From the NCBI GenBank assembly GCA_028710135.1, contig JAQUSS010000012.1, forward strand, positions 1 through 37,964: 37,964 bases of DNA, read 5' to 3'. The first letter of the stretch is position 1. Each line of letters starts with the position of its first letter. The position numbers and the translations under genes are program-made. The notes under the pieces were generated by a model. It was not told where the DNA came from. It made no database searches and saw only the letters and a program-made list of their open reading frames with translations. This DNA comes from Gemmiger sp. (lineage in GTDB: Bacteria; Bacillota; Clostridia; Oscillospirales; Ruminococcaceae). This document shows positions 16,151 to 23,906 of the stretch, piece after piece.

Positions 16151-18889
16151 ATGGATTTAGAAACGGTAATGGTTTTGGCGAAAGGCGTGGATCGAACAAA
16201 GGATATTACGGACATTCACTACAGTTACGATCATAAAGTGCAGGTCACCTTCAATGGCAAGCGTACCTACACGTATGGGGAAAATCAAATCGTTGTTCTT
16301 AAACATCCTAAAGCAATTGCGTTAAACGGCCGCATGGCTTATATTCACAAAACGCCCGTGTATGCGCCAAAGCAGATTCTTGATTTTGGGTCACACATAC
16401 GAATTATAAAGTACAACAATGCATCCATTACCGTAAATTGTCATGAATTTTCGATGATTGAGAATGGGGCAGATAACCCTGGGGCGCAGAAAGTTTTGGC
16501 GTATTTAACGGAGATTTCTCAGTACACTTCAGAAAAACCAGACGAGGAAACTTTTTTGCAACAGCAGATGAACCAACTGAATTTTGTTCATGCAGAAAGT
16601 GTACTAAGCTGTTACTTAAACCGACAAAACATCGAATTGCGCACACCGGATACAAACCATACGATCTTCCCGTTCCGATTTAATCTGAGCCAGAAGGTAG
16701 CACTTGAAAATGCACTTACCCACTCTATTTCGGTTATTAAAGGGCCACCCGGCACCGGCAAAACACAAACCATACTGAACCTGATTGCAAACCTTGTAGC
16801 AATCCAGGGGAAAAGCGTGGCGGTTGTATCAAACAACAACGAGGCCGTCAAGAACGTTATTGAAAAAATGGCCAAGCAGAACTATGGCTTTTTAACGGCT
16901 TTGTTGGGAAAAAATAGCAACCAGAATGACTTCTTTGCCAATATGCCTGTCGCCAAGTTGGACGGTTGGGACTGCGAAGAACAAGAAGCAGAACTAAAAC
17001 AGCACATTGAAGCCCTCAACGTTCAACTCAATCAGCTGATGAAAGCGGATCGAAAGCGAGCGCAGCTTTGCCGGGAGCTGCGGGCATGGACGCTGGAGCA
17101 ATCGCATTTTGAAGCGTACTATGCCCGGCAAGACGTTGAGGAGATTGTTAAGCTCCCCCTGTTCAAGGCAACCCCGGATCGCATCCTTTCTTTTCTGGCG
17201 GAAACGGCTTTCGCGAAAGAACAAAACAAATCCGATACGTTTCTCTATCGGCTCAAACTGCTGTTTAAATATGGTGTATTTGACTATAAGAAATTGCAGC
17301 AACAAGAATTGTCGGTTTTATTAGCACTTCAGAGGGAATTTTACCGTCAGCAGATTATAAATCTAGAAAGTGAACTTGCTGCAACCGAGAGCGTGCTAGA
17401 AAAAGCTTCTTTTGATGCGCTGCTGAACGAGCACCAGCAGTATTCAGAAAAATTATTTCGCAAGTGCCTTTACAACCGTCACAGTACGTTACCCCCGCCT
17501 GACTTTACAAAAATGGATTTCAAAGTTCGGTTTGAGGAATTTATTCAAACCTTCCCGGTCATTCTCAGTACGACCCACGCCCTGCGCCAATCGATACCAC
17601 AAGATTACCTTTTGGATTATGTGATTATTGATGAGGCCTCCCAGGTGGACATCATAACCGGCGTTTTGGCCTTTTCTTGTTGCCGGAACGTGATTATTGT
17701 GGGGGATGTGAAGCAGCTCCCCCAAATTACGAATCAAAAAATCAAACCGCTACTGAATACGGAACTGCCGGATGCTGCATTTAACTATTTTCAGCACAGC
17801 ATTTTATCATCGGTGGTTCGCCTTTATGGAGAGCGTTTACCCTGCGAAACCCTGCGGGAGCATTATCGGTGTCACCCTCAAATCATTGAGTTTTGTAATC
17901 AAAAATACTATGATGGCACGTTAATTCCCTATACTACGCCGGATTTGGGGGACACACCATTGGTGCTTTATAAAACTGCCGAAGGAAACCATATGCGGCG
18001 CGTTACAAAAGGTGAAAACACGGGCACCTATAACCAACGAGAGATCGATGTTATCCTAGAAGAAGTTCTAAAAAACCCAAATGCCATACAGGACAACGAA
18101 AAAATCGGCGTTGTTACCCCTTATAGAAAGCAAGCCGATAAAGCTGGGCAACAGTTGCCCGAAAGTATCCAAAGTGACACGGTACATAAATACCAAGGCC
18201 GGGAAAAAGAGGTTATCATTCTGTCTACGGTTCTAGATGACACGCGTGACGGGCAGCAAGGCCTTGCATTTGTGGATGACCCGCACATGATTAATGTGGC
18301 AGTTTCCAGGGCCATCCGGCAGTTTGTGCTGGTAACCGACCAAAACCTTTTTTTCAAGCGTGGCAAAGAAATTGGGGATTTAATTCGTTACATTCAATAT
18401 AACACATTGGATGAGAATGTAATTGAGAGCAATGTCGTGTCTGTCTTTGATTTGCTATACAGGAGCTATTCCGACAAGTTGGCTCCGTTAAAAGCAAGGA
18501 TGCGCCCAAGTGCAGGGCAGCAATCCGAAGAAGCCTTGCGTGTGCTTTTGGAGGATATTCTCGCAGAGCCACAAAACAAACGGTATTGCTTTGTGCAGGG
18601 AATGCTGCTAAGAAATTTGTTGAACACCGTAGACTTGCTCGACGAAGAGGAACTTCAATTTGTCAATAACGGGGCATCCCTTGATTTTGTTGTGTATTAT
18701 AGACAAGACAAGGCGTGTGCGCTCGTGATTGAAGTGGATGGTTTTACGTTTCACGAAAATAATCCCGAACAGCTACGCCGCGATGCACGGAAGGATAAAA
18801 TTTTAAAAGCCTATGGCATCCCAATCTTGCGGTTACCCTCCAATGGCAGCGGTGAGCGCGCGAAGATACAGAAAGCGCTTGCGCAATGA
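16151..18889 (+). CDS. SF1 (UPF1-like) helicase with C-terminal DUF2726 nuclease-like domain
   Basis: A 912-aa protein. Residues 1-180 are an N-terminal region I do not recognise. The SF1 helicase core follows: Walker A GPPGTGKTQT near 198-207, DEASQVD near 494-500, GDVKQLPQI near 518-526, REHYRCHP near 572-579, HKYQGREKEV near 678-687 and NVAVSRA near 714. A long helical insert (about 265-480) separates motifs I and II. The last 115 or so residues resemble DUF2726, a PD-(D/E)XK-related domain: LDFVVYY, LVIEVDGFTFH, RRDARKDKILKAYGIPILRL. Codon and base use are clearly AT-richer than in neighbours, suggesting horizontal acquisition. No partner gene is adjacent. Related helicase-nuclease fusions occur in defence islands; an anti-phage role is inference. 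ATG at 16151 follows AAGGGA. Confidence 0.88.
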   Translation: MDLETVMVLAKGVDRTKDITDIHYSYDHKVQVTFNGKRTYTYGENQIVVLKHPKAIALNGRMAYIHKTPVYAPKQILDFGSHIRIIKYNNASITVNCHEFSMIENGADNPGAQKVLAYLTEISQYTSEKPDEETFLQQQMNQLNFVHAESVLSCYLNRQNIELRTPDTNHTIFPFRFNLSQKVALENALTHSISVIKGPPGTGKTQTILNLIANLVAIQGKSVAVVSNNNEAVKNVIEKMAKQNYGFLTALLGKNSNQNDFFANMPVAKLDGWDCEEQEAELKQHIEALNVQLNQLMKADRKRAQLCRELRAWTLEQSHFEAYYARQDVEEIVKLPLFKATPDRILSFLAETAFAKEQNKSDTFLYRLKLLFKYGVFDYKKLQQQELSVLLALQREFYRQQIINLESELAATESVLEKASFDALLNEHQQYSEKLFRKCLYNRHSTLPPPDFTKMDFKVRFEEFIQTFPVILSTTHALRQSIPQDYLLDYVIIDEASQVDIITGVLAFSCCRNVIIVGDVKQLPQITNQKIKPLLNTELPDAAFNYFQHSILSSVVRLYGERLPCETLREHYRCHPQIIEFCNQKYYDGTLIPYTTPDLGDTPLVLYKTAEGNHMRRVTKGENTGTYNQREIDVILEEVLKNPNAIQDNEKIGVVTPYRKQADKAGQQLPESIQSDTVHKYQGREKEVIILSTVLDDTRDGQQGLAFVDDPHMINVAVSRAIRQFVLVTDQNLFFKRGKEIGDLIRYIQYNTLDENVIESNVVSVFDLLYRSYSDKLAPLKARMRPSAGQQSEEALRVLLEDILAEPQNKRYCFVQGMLLRNLLNTVDLLDEEELQFVNNGASLDFVVYYRQDKACALVIEVDGFTFHENNPEQLRRDARKDKILKAYGIPILRLPSNGSGERAKIQKALAQ

Positions 18890-19028
18890 CGATTCGGCAA
18901 GGGCAAACGGTTTAGAGCACGGTGGCCGCCCGCGAATGGAATACGAAGGATGCTCCAGCAGGTAGCCCGTAAACGTTTCAATCGGCACAGGATGCCCCAA
19001 TACTACACAAAAGGAGTTGCTACACCCC

Positions 19029-19418
19029 ATGAACCATTACGACTGGTTAGATACTTACCTGCTGGCAAAGCCCGGCGCAACCAAGGACTATAAGGTGGAA
19101 TGGTGCTGGCACCGCTACATGGTGGGCGGCAAGCTGTTTGCGGCCACAATGCGCCCGTCAGAAAAATACGACCCGGCCTATGCGGAAAAAGATTTACTGA
19201 ACCTCAAGTGCGACCCGATGCTGGCCGAGCTGCTGCGCAAGGAATACACCGAGGTGCTGCCCGGCTTCTACAGCGATAAGCGCTGCTGGAATTCGGTGGA
19301 TTTGGGTGGCAACCTTACCGATGACCAGCTCAAGCAGATGTGCGACGATTCCTACCGGCTTGTGTTTGAAAAGCTGACCAAAAAACTGCAAAAGGAAATT
19401 CTGGAGGCTTCGCGGTGA
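19029..19418 (+). CDS. MmcQ/YjbR family protein
   Basis: A 129-aa protein of the MmcQ/YjbR family (PF04237), small CyaY-like-fold proteins often described as DNA-binding but without a settled function. It begins with the usual DWLDTYLLAKPGA segment, followed by YKVEWCWHRYMVGGKLFAA and a C-terminal KRCWNSVDLGGNLTDDQLKQMCDDSYRLV, matching the family order. ATG at 19029 is 12 bases after AAGGAG; the TTG at 19017 touches the ribosome binding site and is unlikely. It starts the run of small genes that ends with peptide deformylase. Confidence 0.82.
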   Translation: MNHYDWLDTYLLAKPGATKDYKVEWCWHRYMVGGKLFAATMRPSEKYDPAYAEKDLLNLKCDPMLAELLRKEYTEVLPGFYSDKRCWNSVDLGGNLTDDQLKQMCDDSYRLVFEKLTKKLQKEILEASR

Positions 19419-19680
19419 CCCGCCGCCGGGCATGGGTACGGGATACCGAGGCTTGCCTTGCAAAGCTGCCGGCTGGCCCGGCGGGCCATGCGGCCCCCAC
19501 GGCAAAGGCGGCAAATAGGGCGCGGCCAAACCCGTGCCACAACCTGGCTGCCACAGCTGCCACGGCTGGCCCGGCGGGCCTTACGGCCCGCGCGTCAAAA
19601 GCGGCTCGAAATCACGGCCCGCATTGCAGTTACAGCCGCCCGGTGGCCCCCCCGCCCCCCGCCTCAAAGGCGGCCCGCCC
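19419..19680. repeat. GC-rich spacer with repeated CTGGCCCGGCGGGCC
   Basis: The stem-forming word CTGGCCCGGCGGGCC occurs near 19471 and again near 19567, each followed within a few bases by CGGCCC. Open frames across the spacer are low-complexity and have no ribosome binding site. No gene is supported. Confidence 0.5.
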
Positions 19681-20436
19681 ATGAGAATTATCCTATCCCC
19701 CGCCAAAAAAATGAATGTGGGTGTAGATAGCCTTGCCCCCGGGGCCTTGCCGCAGTTTCTGCCCGAGGCAGAGTGCATCAAGCTGGCGTTGCAGGCGCTA
19801 CCGGGCAAGGGGCTGCAAGCCCTTTGGGGCTGCAACGATGCCCTGGCCGCGCTCAACATAGCGCGGCTGCGGGCGATGGATTTACAGCACAACCTCACAC
19901 CGGCAATCCTCGCCTACGAGGGGATCGCCTACCGGTACATGGCACCCAGCGTGTTCGAGGATGGGCATTTTGCCTATCTGCAAGAGCATCTGCGCATCCT
20001 CTCCGGCTTTTACGGCCTGCTGCGGCCTTTTGACGGGGTAACGCCCTATCGGTTGGAAATGCAGGCAAAGCTATCGGTGGATGGGCACCGAGATTTGTAC
20101 GGTTTTTGGGGCGGCAAGCTGGCAAACCAGCTGGCTTCCGAAACCGATTTTGTGCTGAACCTTGCCTCCAAGGAATATAGCAGGGCCGTGCAGCCCTACC
20201 TGCCCGCCGGTGTGCGTGTTCTCACCTGTACCTTTGGCGCGGTGAAGGGCGGCAAGGTTGTTGAAAAGGGAACGCTGTGCAAGATGGCCCGTGGCCAGAT
20301 GGTGCGCTGGCTGGCGGAGCACCAGGTAACCCGGCGGGCGGATATCCGCCATTTTGACGAGCTGGGCTACCGCTTTGCAAGCGGCTATTCCACCCCCACC
20401 AACGATGTGTTTATTAAGCCAAACACAGAACGCTGA
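19681..20436 (+). CDS. yaaA: Peroxide stress protein YaaA (DUF328/UPF0246)
   Basis: A 251-aa protein of the YaaA family, which in E. coli lowers free iron and protects DNA from peroxide. It opens with the family signature MRIILSPAKKMN and continues with AYEGIAYRYM, LSGFYGLLRPFDGVTPYRLEM (about 115-135), NLASKEYSRAV and the conserved C-terminal FDELGYRF segment. Length is normal. ATG at 19681 is only moderately supported, with AAAGGCGG 12-14 bases upstream, but conservation begins exactly at this Met. Placement next to a ferredoxin gene suits an oxidative or iron context, which is inference. Confidence 0.92.
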   Translation: MRIILSPAKKMNVGVDSLAPGALPQFLPEAECIKLALQALPGKGLQALWGCNDALAALNIARLRAMDLQHNLTPAILAYEGIAYRYMAPSVFEDGHFAYLQEHLRILSGFYGLLRPFDGVTPYRLEMQAKLSVDGHRDLYGFWGGKLANQLASETDFVLNLASKEYSRAVQPYLPAGVRVLTCTFGAVKGGKVVEKGTLCKMARGQMVRWLAEHQVTRRADIRHFDELGYRFASGYSTPTNDVFIKPNTER

Positions 20437-20469
20437 CAGAGCACTGAATGAAAAGAAAGGCGGCCCCCC

Positions 20470-21228
20470 ATGATTTGTTATTTTAGCGGCACCGGCAATA
20501 GCCAACGCGCAGCACGGCAGATTGCCAAGGCCTGCGGCGATGCACTTTTTTCCATCAACCAAAGCTTGCGCGGCGGTAAGGCCGAAACCCTGCACACCGA
20601 TTCCCCCCTAGTGTTTGTAACGCCCACCTATGGGTGGCGGATGCCCCGCGTGGTGGAGCAGTGGGTGGAAAAAACCACCTTCACCGGGTGCCGCGATGCC
20701 TATTTTATCCTGACCTGCGGCAGCGAGTGCGGCAACGCCGCGGCCTACGCCGAGGCGCTGTGCAAACGCAAGGGCTTTGTTTTTGGCGGCCTGGCGGAGG
20801 TTGTGATGCCGGAAAATTATTTGGCGCTCTTCCCCACGCCGGATAAGGCCGAGGCCGCGCGGATTTTGGCTGCCGCAGCGCCCCGCATCGGGGCGCTGGC
20901 GGAGGAGATTCGGGCCGGAAAGCCGCTCCCCCAAGAGAAAGCCACCCTGGCCGGCCGCCTGAAAAGCGGGCCGGTAAATTCGCTCTTTTACGCCGCCATC
21001 ATTTCGGATAAAGGCTTCACCGTGGGGGATGGCTGCATCGGCTGTGGCCTGTGCGCGGGGCGCTGCCCCTTAAAGAACATCACCCTGGTGAACAAGCGCC
21101 CCCACTGGAACGGCAGCTGCACCCACTGCATGGCCTGCATCGGCGGCTGCCCGGTGGCGGCGATTGAATACAAAAACAGCTCCAAGGGCCGGCACCGCTA
21201 TTACATCCTGGAGGAGGAAAAGCCTTGA
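20470..21228 (+). CDS. EFR1-type flavodoxin-ferredoxin fusion protein
   Basis: A 252-aa electron-transfer protein. The N-terminal flavodoxin-like domain starts with CYFSGTGNSQ, the FMN phosphate loop, and contains VTPTYGWRMPRVVEQW. The C-terminus has two ferredoxin motifs, CIGCGLCAGRCP (about 189-200) and CTHCMACIGGCP (about 217-228), enough for two [4Fe-4S] clusters. This matches the 'EFR1 family ferrodoxin' architecture common in gut Clostridia. Redox partner is unknown. ATG at 20470 has a moderate GAAAGGCGG upstream. Its last bases overlap the next gene's TTG start. Confidence 0.87.
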   Translation: MICYFSGTGNSQRAARQIAKACGDALFSINQSLRGGKAETLHTDSPLVFVTPTYGWRMPRVVEQWVEKTTFTGCRDAYFILTCGSECGNAAAYAEALCKRKGFVFGGLAEVVMPENYLALFPTPDKAEAARILAAAAPRIGALAEEIRAGKPLPQEKATLAGRLKSGPVNSLFYAAIISDKGFTVGDGCIGCGLCAGRCPLKNITLVNKRPHWNGSCTHCMACIGGCPVAAIEYKNSSKGRHRYYILEEEKP

Positions 21229-21779
21229 GCGGCGTTACCCGGGCGTACCCCCTTTTTTCCCTCTGCGGCCTAAACTGTGGGCTGTGTAGTATGCACATCG
21301 GGGGGCATTGCCCCGGCTGCGGCGGCGGAGAGGGCAACCAAAGCTGCGCCATTGCCCGGTGCGGCAAGGCGCGCGGCGTGGAATTTTGCATCCACTGCGG
21401 CGGGTATCCCTGTGCCAGGTACGATGGCATCGACGAGTACGACTCCTTCATCAGCCATTTACATCAAAAGCAGGATTTGGAAAAGCTTGGGCGCATCGGG
21501 TTGGATGCCTACCGCCTGGAGCTTGAGGAAAAAGTTGCAATCCTATCGGCGTTGCTGGAAGGCTATAACGATGGGCGGCACAAATCTTCCTTTTGCGCGG
21601 CGGTGAACCTGTTGGAGCTGGGGCATCTGCGCGCGGTGATGGAAACGCTGAAGGCGGAAAGCACGCCCGAGAACACGCCCGATAGCACGCCAAAAGAAAA
21701 AGCCGCCTTGGCATCACGGTTGCTGGCGGCTGCGGCGGCGGCGCAGGGCGTTTTGCTGAAATTAAGGAAGAAAAAATAA
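21225..21779 (+). CDS. DUF3795 cysteine-rich protein
   Basis: A 184-aa protein whose first 65 residues hold at least ten Cys in CGLNCGLC, HCPGCGGG, CAIARC and FCIHCGGYPC arrangements, as in DUF3795 proteins, which are presumed metal or Fe-S binding. The middle is helical and the end is Ala/Lys-rich (LLAAAAAAQGVLLKLRKKK). The TTG start overlaps the preceding stop (TTGA), with GAGGAGG six bases upstream, so it is translationally coupled to the EFR1 ferredoxin. A shared redox role is likely but unproven. Confidence 0.8.
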   Translation: MSGVTRAYPLFSLCGLNCGLCSMHIGGHCPGCGGGEGNQSCAIARCGKARGVEFCIHCGGYPCARYDGIDEYDSFISHLHQKQDLEKLGRIGLDAYRLELEEKVAILSALLEGYNDGRHKSSFCAAVNLLELGHLRAVMETLKAESTPENTPDSTPKEKAALASRLLAAAAAAQGVLLKLRKKK

Positions 21780-21792
21780 GAGGGGTGCCGCC

Positions 21793-22302
21793 ATGCAGCT
21801 TGGCCTGACCATTCCGTTGCAAAAACAGCTAAAAATCAAAAGCCTGCCCTACGGCGCGCCGCTGGCCAGGCGCTGCTGCTGGGACGTGCATGGCATCACC
21901 CTGCATGGGCAGCGCTGCCTGCTTGCGGTACATTGCAGTAGCCGCTATACCTTCACGCTGTGCGGGTTAAGCGTTGCCGATTGGCGCGACCTACCCGCCA
22001 CCTTCCTGCAAGGAATGCGGCAAAGCTTTGTGGCGGCGGGGATTCCGGCGGCGGTGTGCGCGCGCTATGCGGCGCAGATGGGGGCACCGCAGCTTACCAA
22101 AACCCATGGGCGGCGGGAGGTAGCGTTCCTCAACCGCGCGTGGGACGATGTGGTTGCGCTGGATTATGCCGCCAACCCAGGCACCTGCTGCCAGCCGCTG
22201 CTGGATGCCGCCGTCAACGCCCTTCCGCGCCGGTGCGCCGGCTATGCGGGGCTGGGCACGGCGGTAGAGCGGCTGCGCGCAGACCTTACCGAAGGAGCGT
22301 GA
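21793..22302 (+). CDS. DUF6933-like protein of unknown function
   Basis: A 169-aa soluble protein. The start MQLGLTIPLQKQLKIKSLP and the following WDVHGITLHGQRCLLAVHCSSRYTF look like the DUF6933 family, in which a short strand-rich N-terminus leads into a helical part. I recognise this only by general pattern. No catalytic motif or membrane segment is visible. ATG at 21793 has AGAGGGG upstream, 13 bp after the DUF3795 stop, and peptide deformylase begins eight bases after its stop, so it belongs to the same transcript. Confidence 0.65.
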   Translation: MQLGLTIPLQKQLKIKSLPYGAPLARRCCWDVHGITLHGQRCLLAVHCSSRYTFTLCGLSVADWRDLPATFLQGMRQSFVAAGIPAAVCARYAAQMGAPQLTKTHGRREVAFLNRAWDDVVALDYAANPGTCCQPLLDAAVNALPRRCAGYAGLGTAVERLRADLTEGA

Positions 22303-22309
22303 ACAACGT

Positions 22310-22720
22310 ATGATACGGGATATTGTAAAGGACGAGGCATTTTTGCGCCAGCCCTCGGCGGCGGCCACGCCCGCCGATGTAGAGGTTGCGCAGGATTTGT
22401 GCGATACCCTGGCCGCAAATGCCGCGCATTGCGTGGGCCTAGCCGCCAACATGATCGGGGTGCAAAAGCGCATCATTGTGGTGGACGACGAGGGCGCACA
22501 GCTGGTGCTGTTCAACCCGGAAATTCTCAAATGCAGCGGGCCGTTTCAGGCCGAGGAAGGCTGCCTATCGCTGGCAGGCACCCGCCCCGCCAAGCGGTAC
22601 AAATCCATCAAGGTGCGTTACCAAAACAGCGGTTTTCAAGTGCGCCTCAAAACCTTTAAGGGCTGGACCGCGCAGATTATCCAACATGAAATTGACCACT
22701 GTAACGGCATTCTTATTTAA
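22310..22720 (+). CDS. def: Peptide deformylase, short form
   Basis: A 136-aa metalloenzyme that removes the formyl group from new N-termini. The three metal-site motifs are present: GLAANMIG (43-50), EEGCLS (82-87, ligand Cys85) and QHEIDH (125-130, ligands His126 and His130, catalytic Glu127). The usual Gln of motif I (GLAANQIG) is Met48. From memory this substitution is shared by a class of short clostridial deformylases, so it is probably functional. The protein stops right after motif III, lacking the C-terminal extension of the E. coli enzyme. ATG at 22310 follows AAGGAGCG. It probably complements a main deformylase encoded elsewhere. Confidence 0.92.
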   Translation: MIRDIVKDEAFLRQPSAAATPADVEVAQDLCDTLAANAAHCVGLAANMIGVQKRIIVVDDEGAQLVLFNPEILKCSGPFQAEEGCLSLAGTRPAKRYKSIKVRYQNSGFQVRLKTFKGWTAQIIQHEIDHCNGILI

Positions 22721-23470
22721 AGGCGGCCTCCGTAGGGGCACGATACATCGTGCCCGCCCAATGGGGGTGACGGGGTTCGGCAAAAAATATGCCGTGCCCG
22801 TGTTGGGGCACAAATATGCCCCCCGCGCCGTGTCGCGGGCAAACCCACAATCCCCGCAACCCACCAGGGCCGGCCACCATGTATGGTGGCCCTACGGAGG
22901 TTGCGTCGCCCAACCCGCCCTGGTAAAATTTGTGTCGCCCGCCCCACATGGGGCCTCCGTAGGGGCACGATACATCGTGCCCGCCCAACGGGGGCAACGG
23001 GGTTCGGCAAAAACGGCATTGCGCCCGTACGGGGGTGAAATTTGTGCCACGCGCCGTGTTGGCCAACGCACATCGCAAAATTTTCCCCGCCCGCCGTGCC
23101 GGAGGCAACCCACAACCCCCGCCACCCCGATGGGGGTTGCGGCGGCCAACGCACATGGTAAAATTTGTGCCGCCCGCCGTGTTGGCCAACGCATCATGGC
23201 CCAATTTGCACCGCCCGCCACATGGGGCCTCCGTAGGGGCACGATACATCGTGCCCGCCCAACGGGGGCAACGGGGCCTGGCAAAAACGGCATTGTGCCC
23301 CTGGCGGGGTGAAATTTGTGCCACGCGGCATATCGGGGTGAAATATGCCCCGCCCGCCGTGTCGCGGGCACCCCACAACCCCTGCCACCCACCGGGGGCG
23401 GCCACCATGTATGGTGGCCCTACGGTTGCGTCGCCACCCTGTCAACATTTCCCCCGCCCGCCACACGAAA
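22721..23470. repeat. Intergenic block of hairpin repeats (three B-type, two A-type)
   Basis: Type B cores GGGCACGATACATCGTGCCC lie at 22736-22755, 22963-22982 and 23237-23256, each preceded by CCGTAGG and followed by GCCCAA and a CGGGG...GGCAAAAA flank. Type A cores (GGCCACCAT/ATGGTGGCC, inverted) lie at 22872-22891 and 23400-23419. Words such as AAATTTGTGCC and CCGCCCGCCGTGTTGGCCAACGCA-like modules repeat between them. Open frames on both strands only translate the repeats. No gene is supported. Confidence 0.9.
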
Positions 23471-23506
23471 TGGCGGCAGGAATCGGCCCACCCTTATCCG
23501 CATCCG

Positions 23507-23548
23507 CCTGTTTACGGACATCCGTAAACAGGTTTTTTCTTTTGTTTT
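23507..23548 (+). terminator. Intrinsic terminator downstream of the repeat block
   Basis: CCTGTTTACGGA (23507-23518) and TCCGTAAACAGG (23521-23532) are perfectly complementary, with the effective loop formed by the centre, followed by TTTTTTCTTTTGTTTTT. The nearest plus-strand gene, def, ends about 790 bp upstream, so the repeat block may be transcribed through to this point. Confidence 0.85.
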
Positions 23549-23699
23549 TCGCGTCCCCGCCGCAGGGCGTATTGGCCGGTTACAGAAAAAAATTGAGAAA
23601 ATTAAAAAAAATTGAGAAAAACTTGATAAAAACATGAAAAAAGGTGCAAAAAAGATGCCCAACTCATACTTTGGGTGGACGACAAAGTGTGGCGAAGTT
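23549..23699. other. AT-rich spacer before the LuxR gene
   Basis: A-rich sequence (ATTGAGAAAATTAAAAAAAATTGAG) at about 23590-23650. No gene is seen. Confidence 0.4.
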
Positions 23700-23708
23700 T
23701 GGTATACT
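23700..23708 (+). promoter_or_regulatory. Possible extended -10 promoter of the LuxR-type regulator
   Basis: TGG-TATACT (23700-23708) fits TGnTATAAT with one change. There is no good -35 at the right distance. It would give a leader of about 190 nt that includes GCCGCC/GGCGGC (23831-23847) just before the ribosome binding site. Confidence 0.4.
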
Positions 23709-23906
23709 GCTTATTATGCAAAGCCACGGCTTCACAAAATCCGTATTTCGTTGTGCCGAAAAACAAAATGGTACCAAACGCCACCAAACGATGCAACACG
23801 ACAAAAATAGCGCAAAAACGATAAGAACCCGCCGCCGCAACGGCGGCACCCAGCTTTTGGGCTATTTTTATAAATGCACATTCAAAAGCGAGAAAGGAGG
23901 CACTGT

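Noticed and set aside
19415-19684. 89-codon open frame between the YjbR-like gene and yaaA
   Set aside because: Low-complexity Ala/Pro/Arg sequence over GC-rich repeats, no ribosome binding site, and it overlaps both neighbouring genes.
22476-23408. Overlapping open frames of 140-280 codons on both strands in the repeat block
   Set aside because: They translate repeats (recurring GTMYRAPTEA, MYGGPT and similar peptides), have no ribosome binding sites and recur in all repeat blocks.
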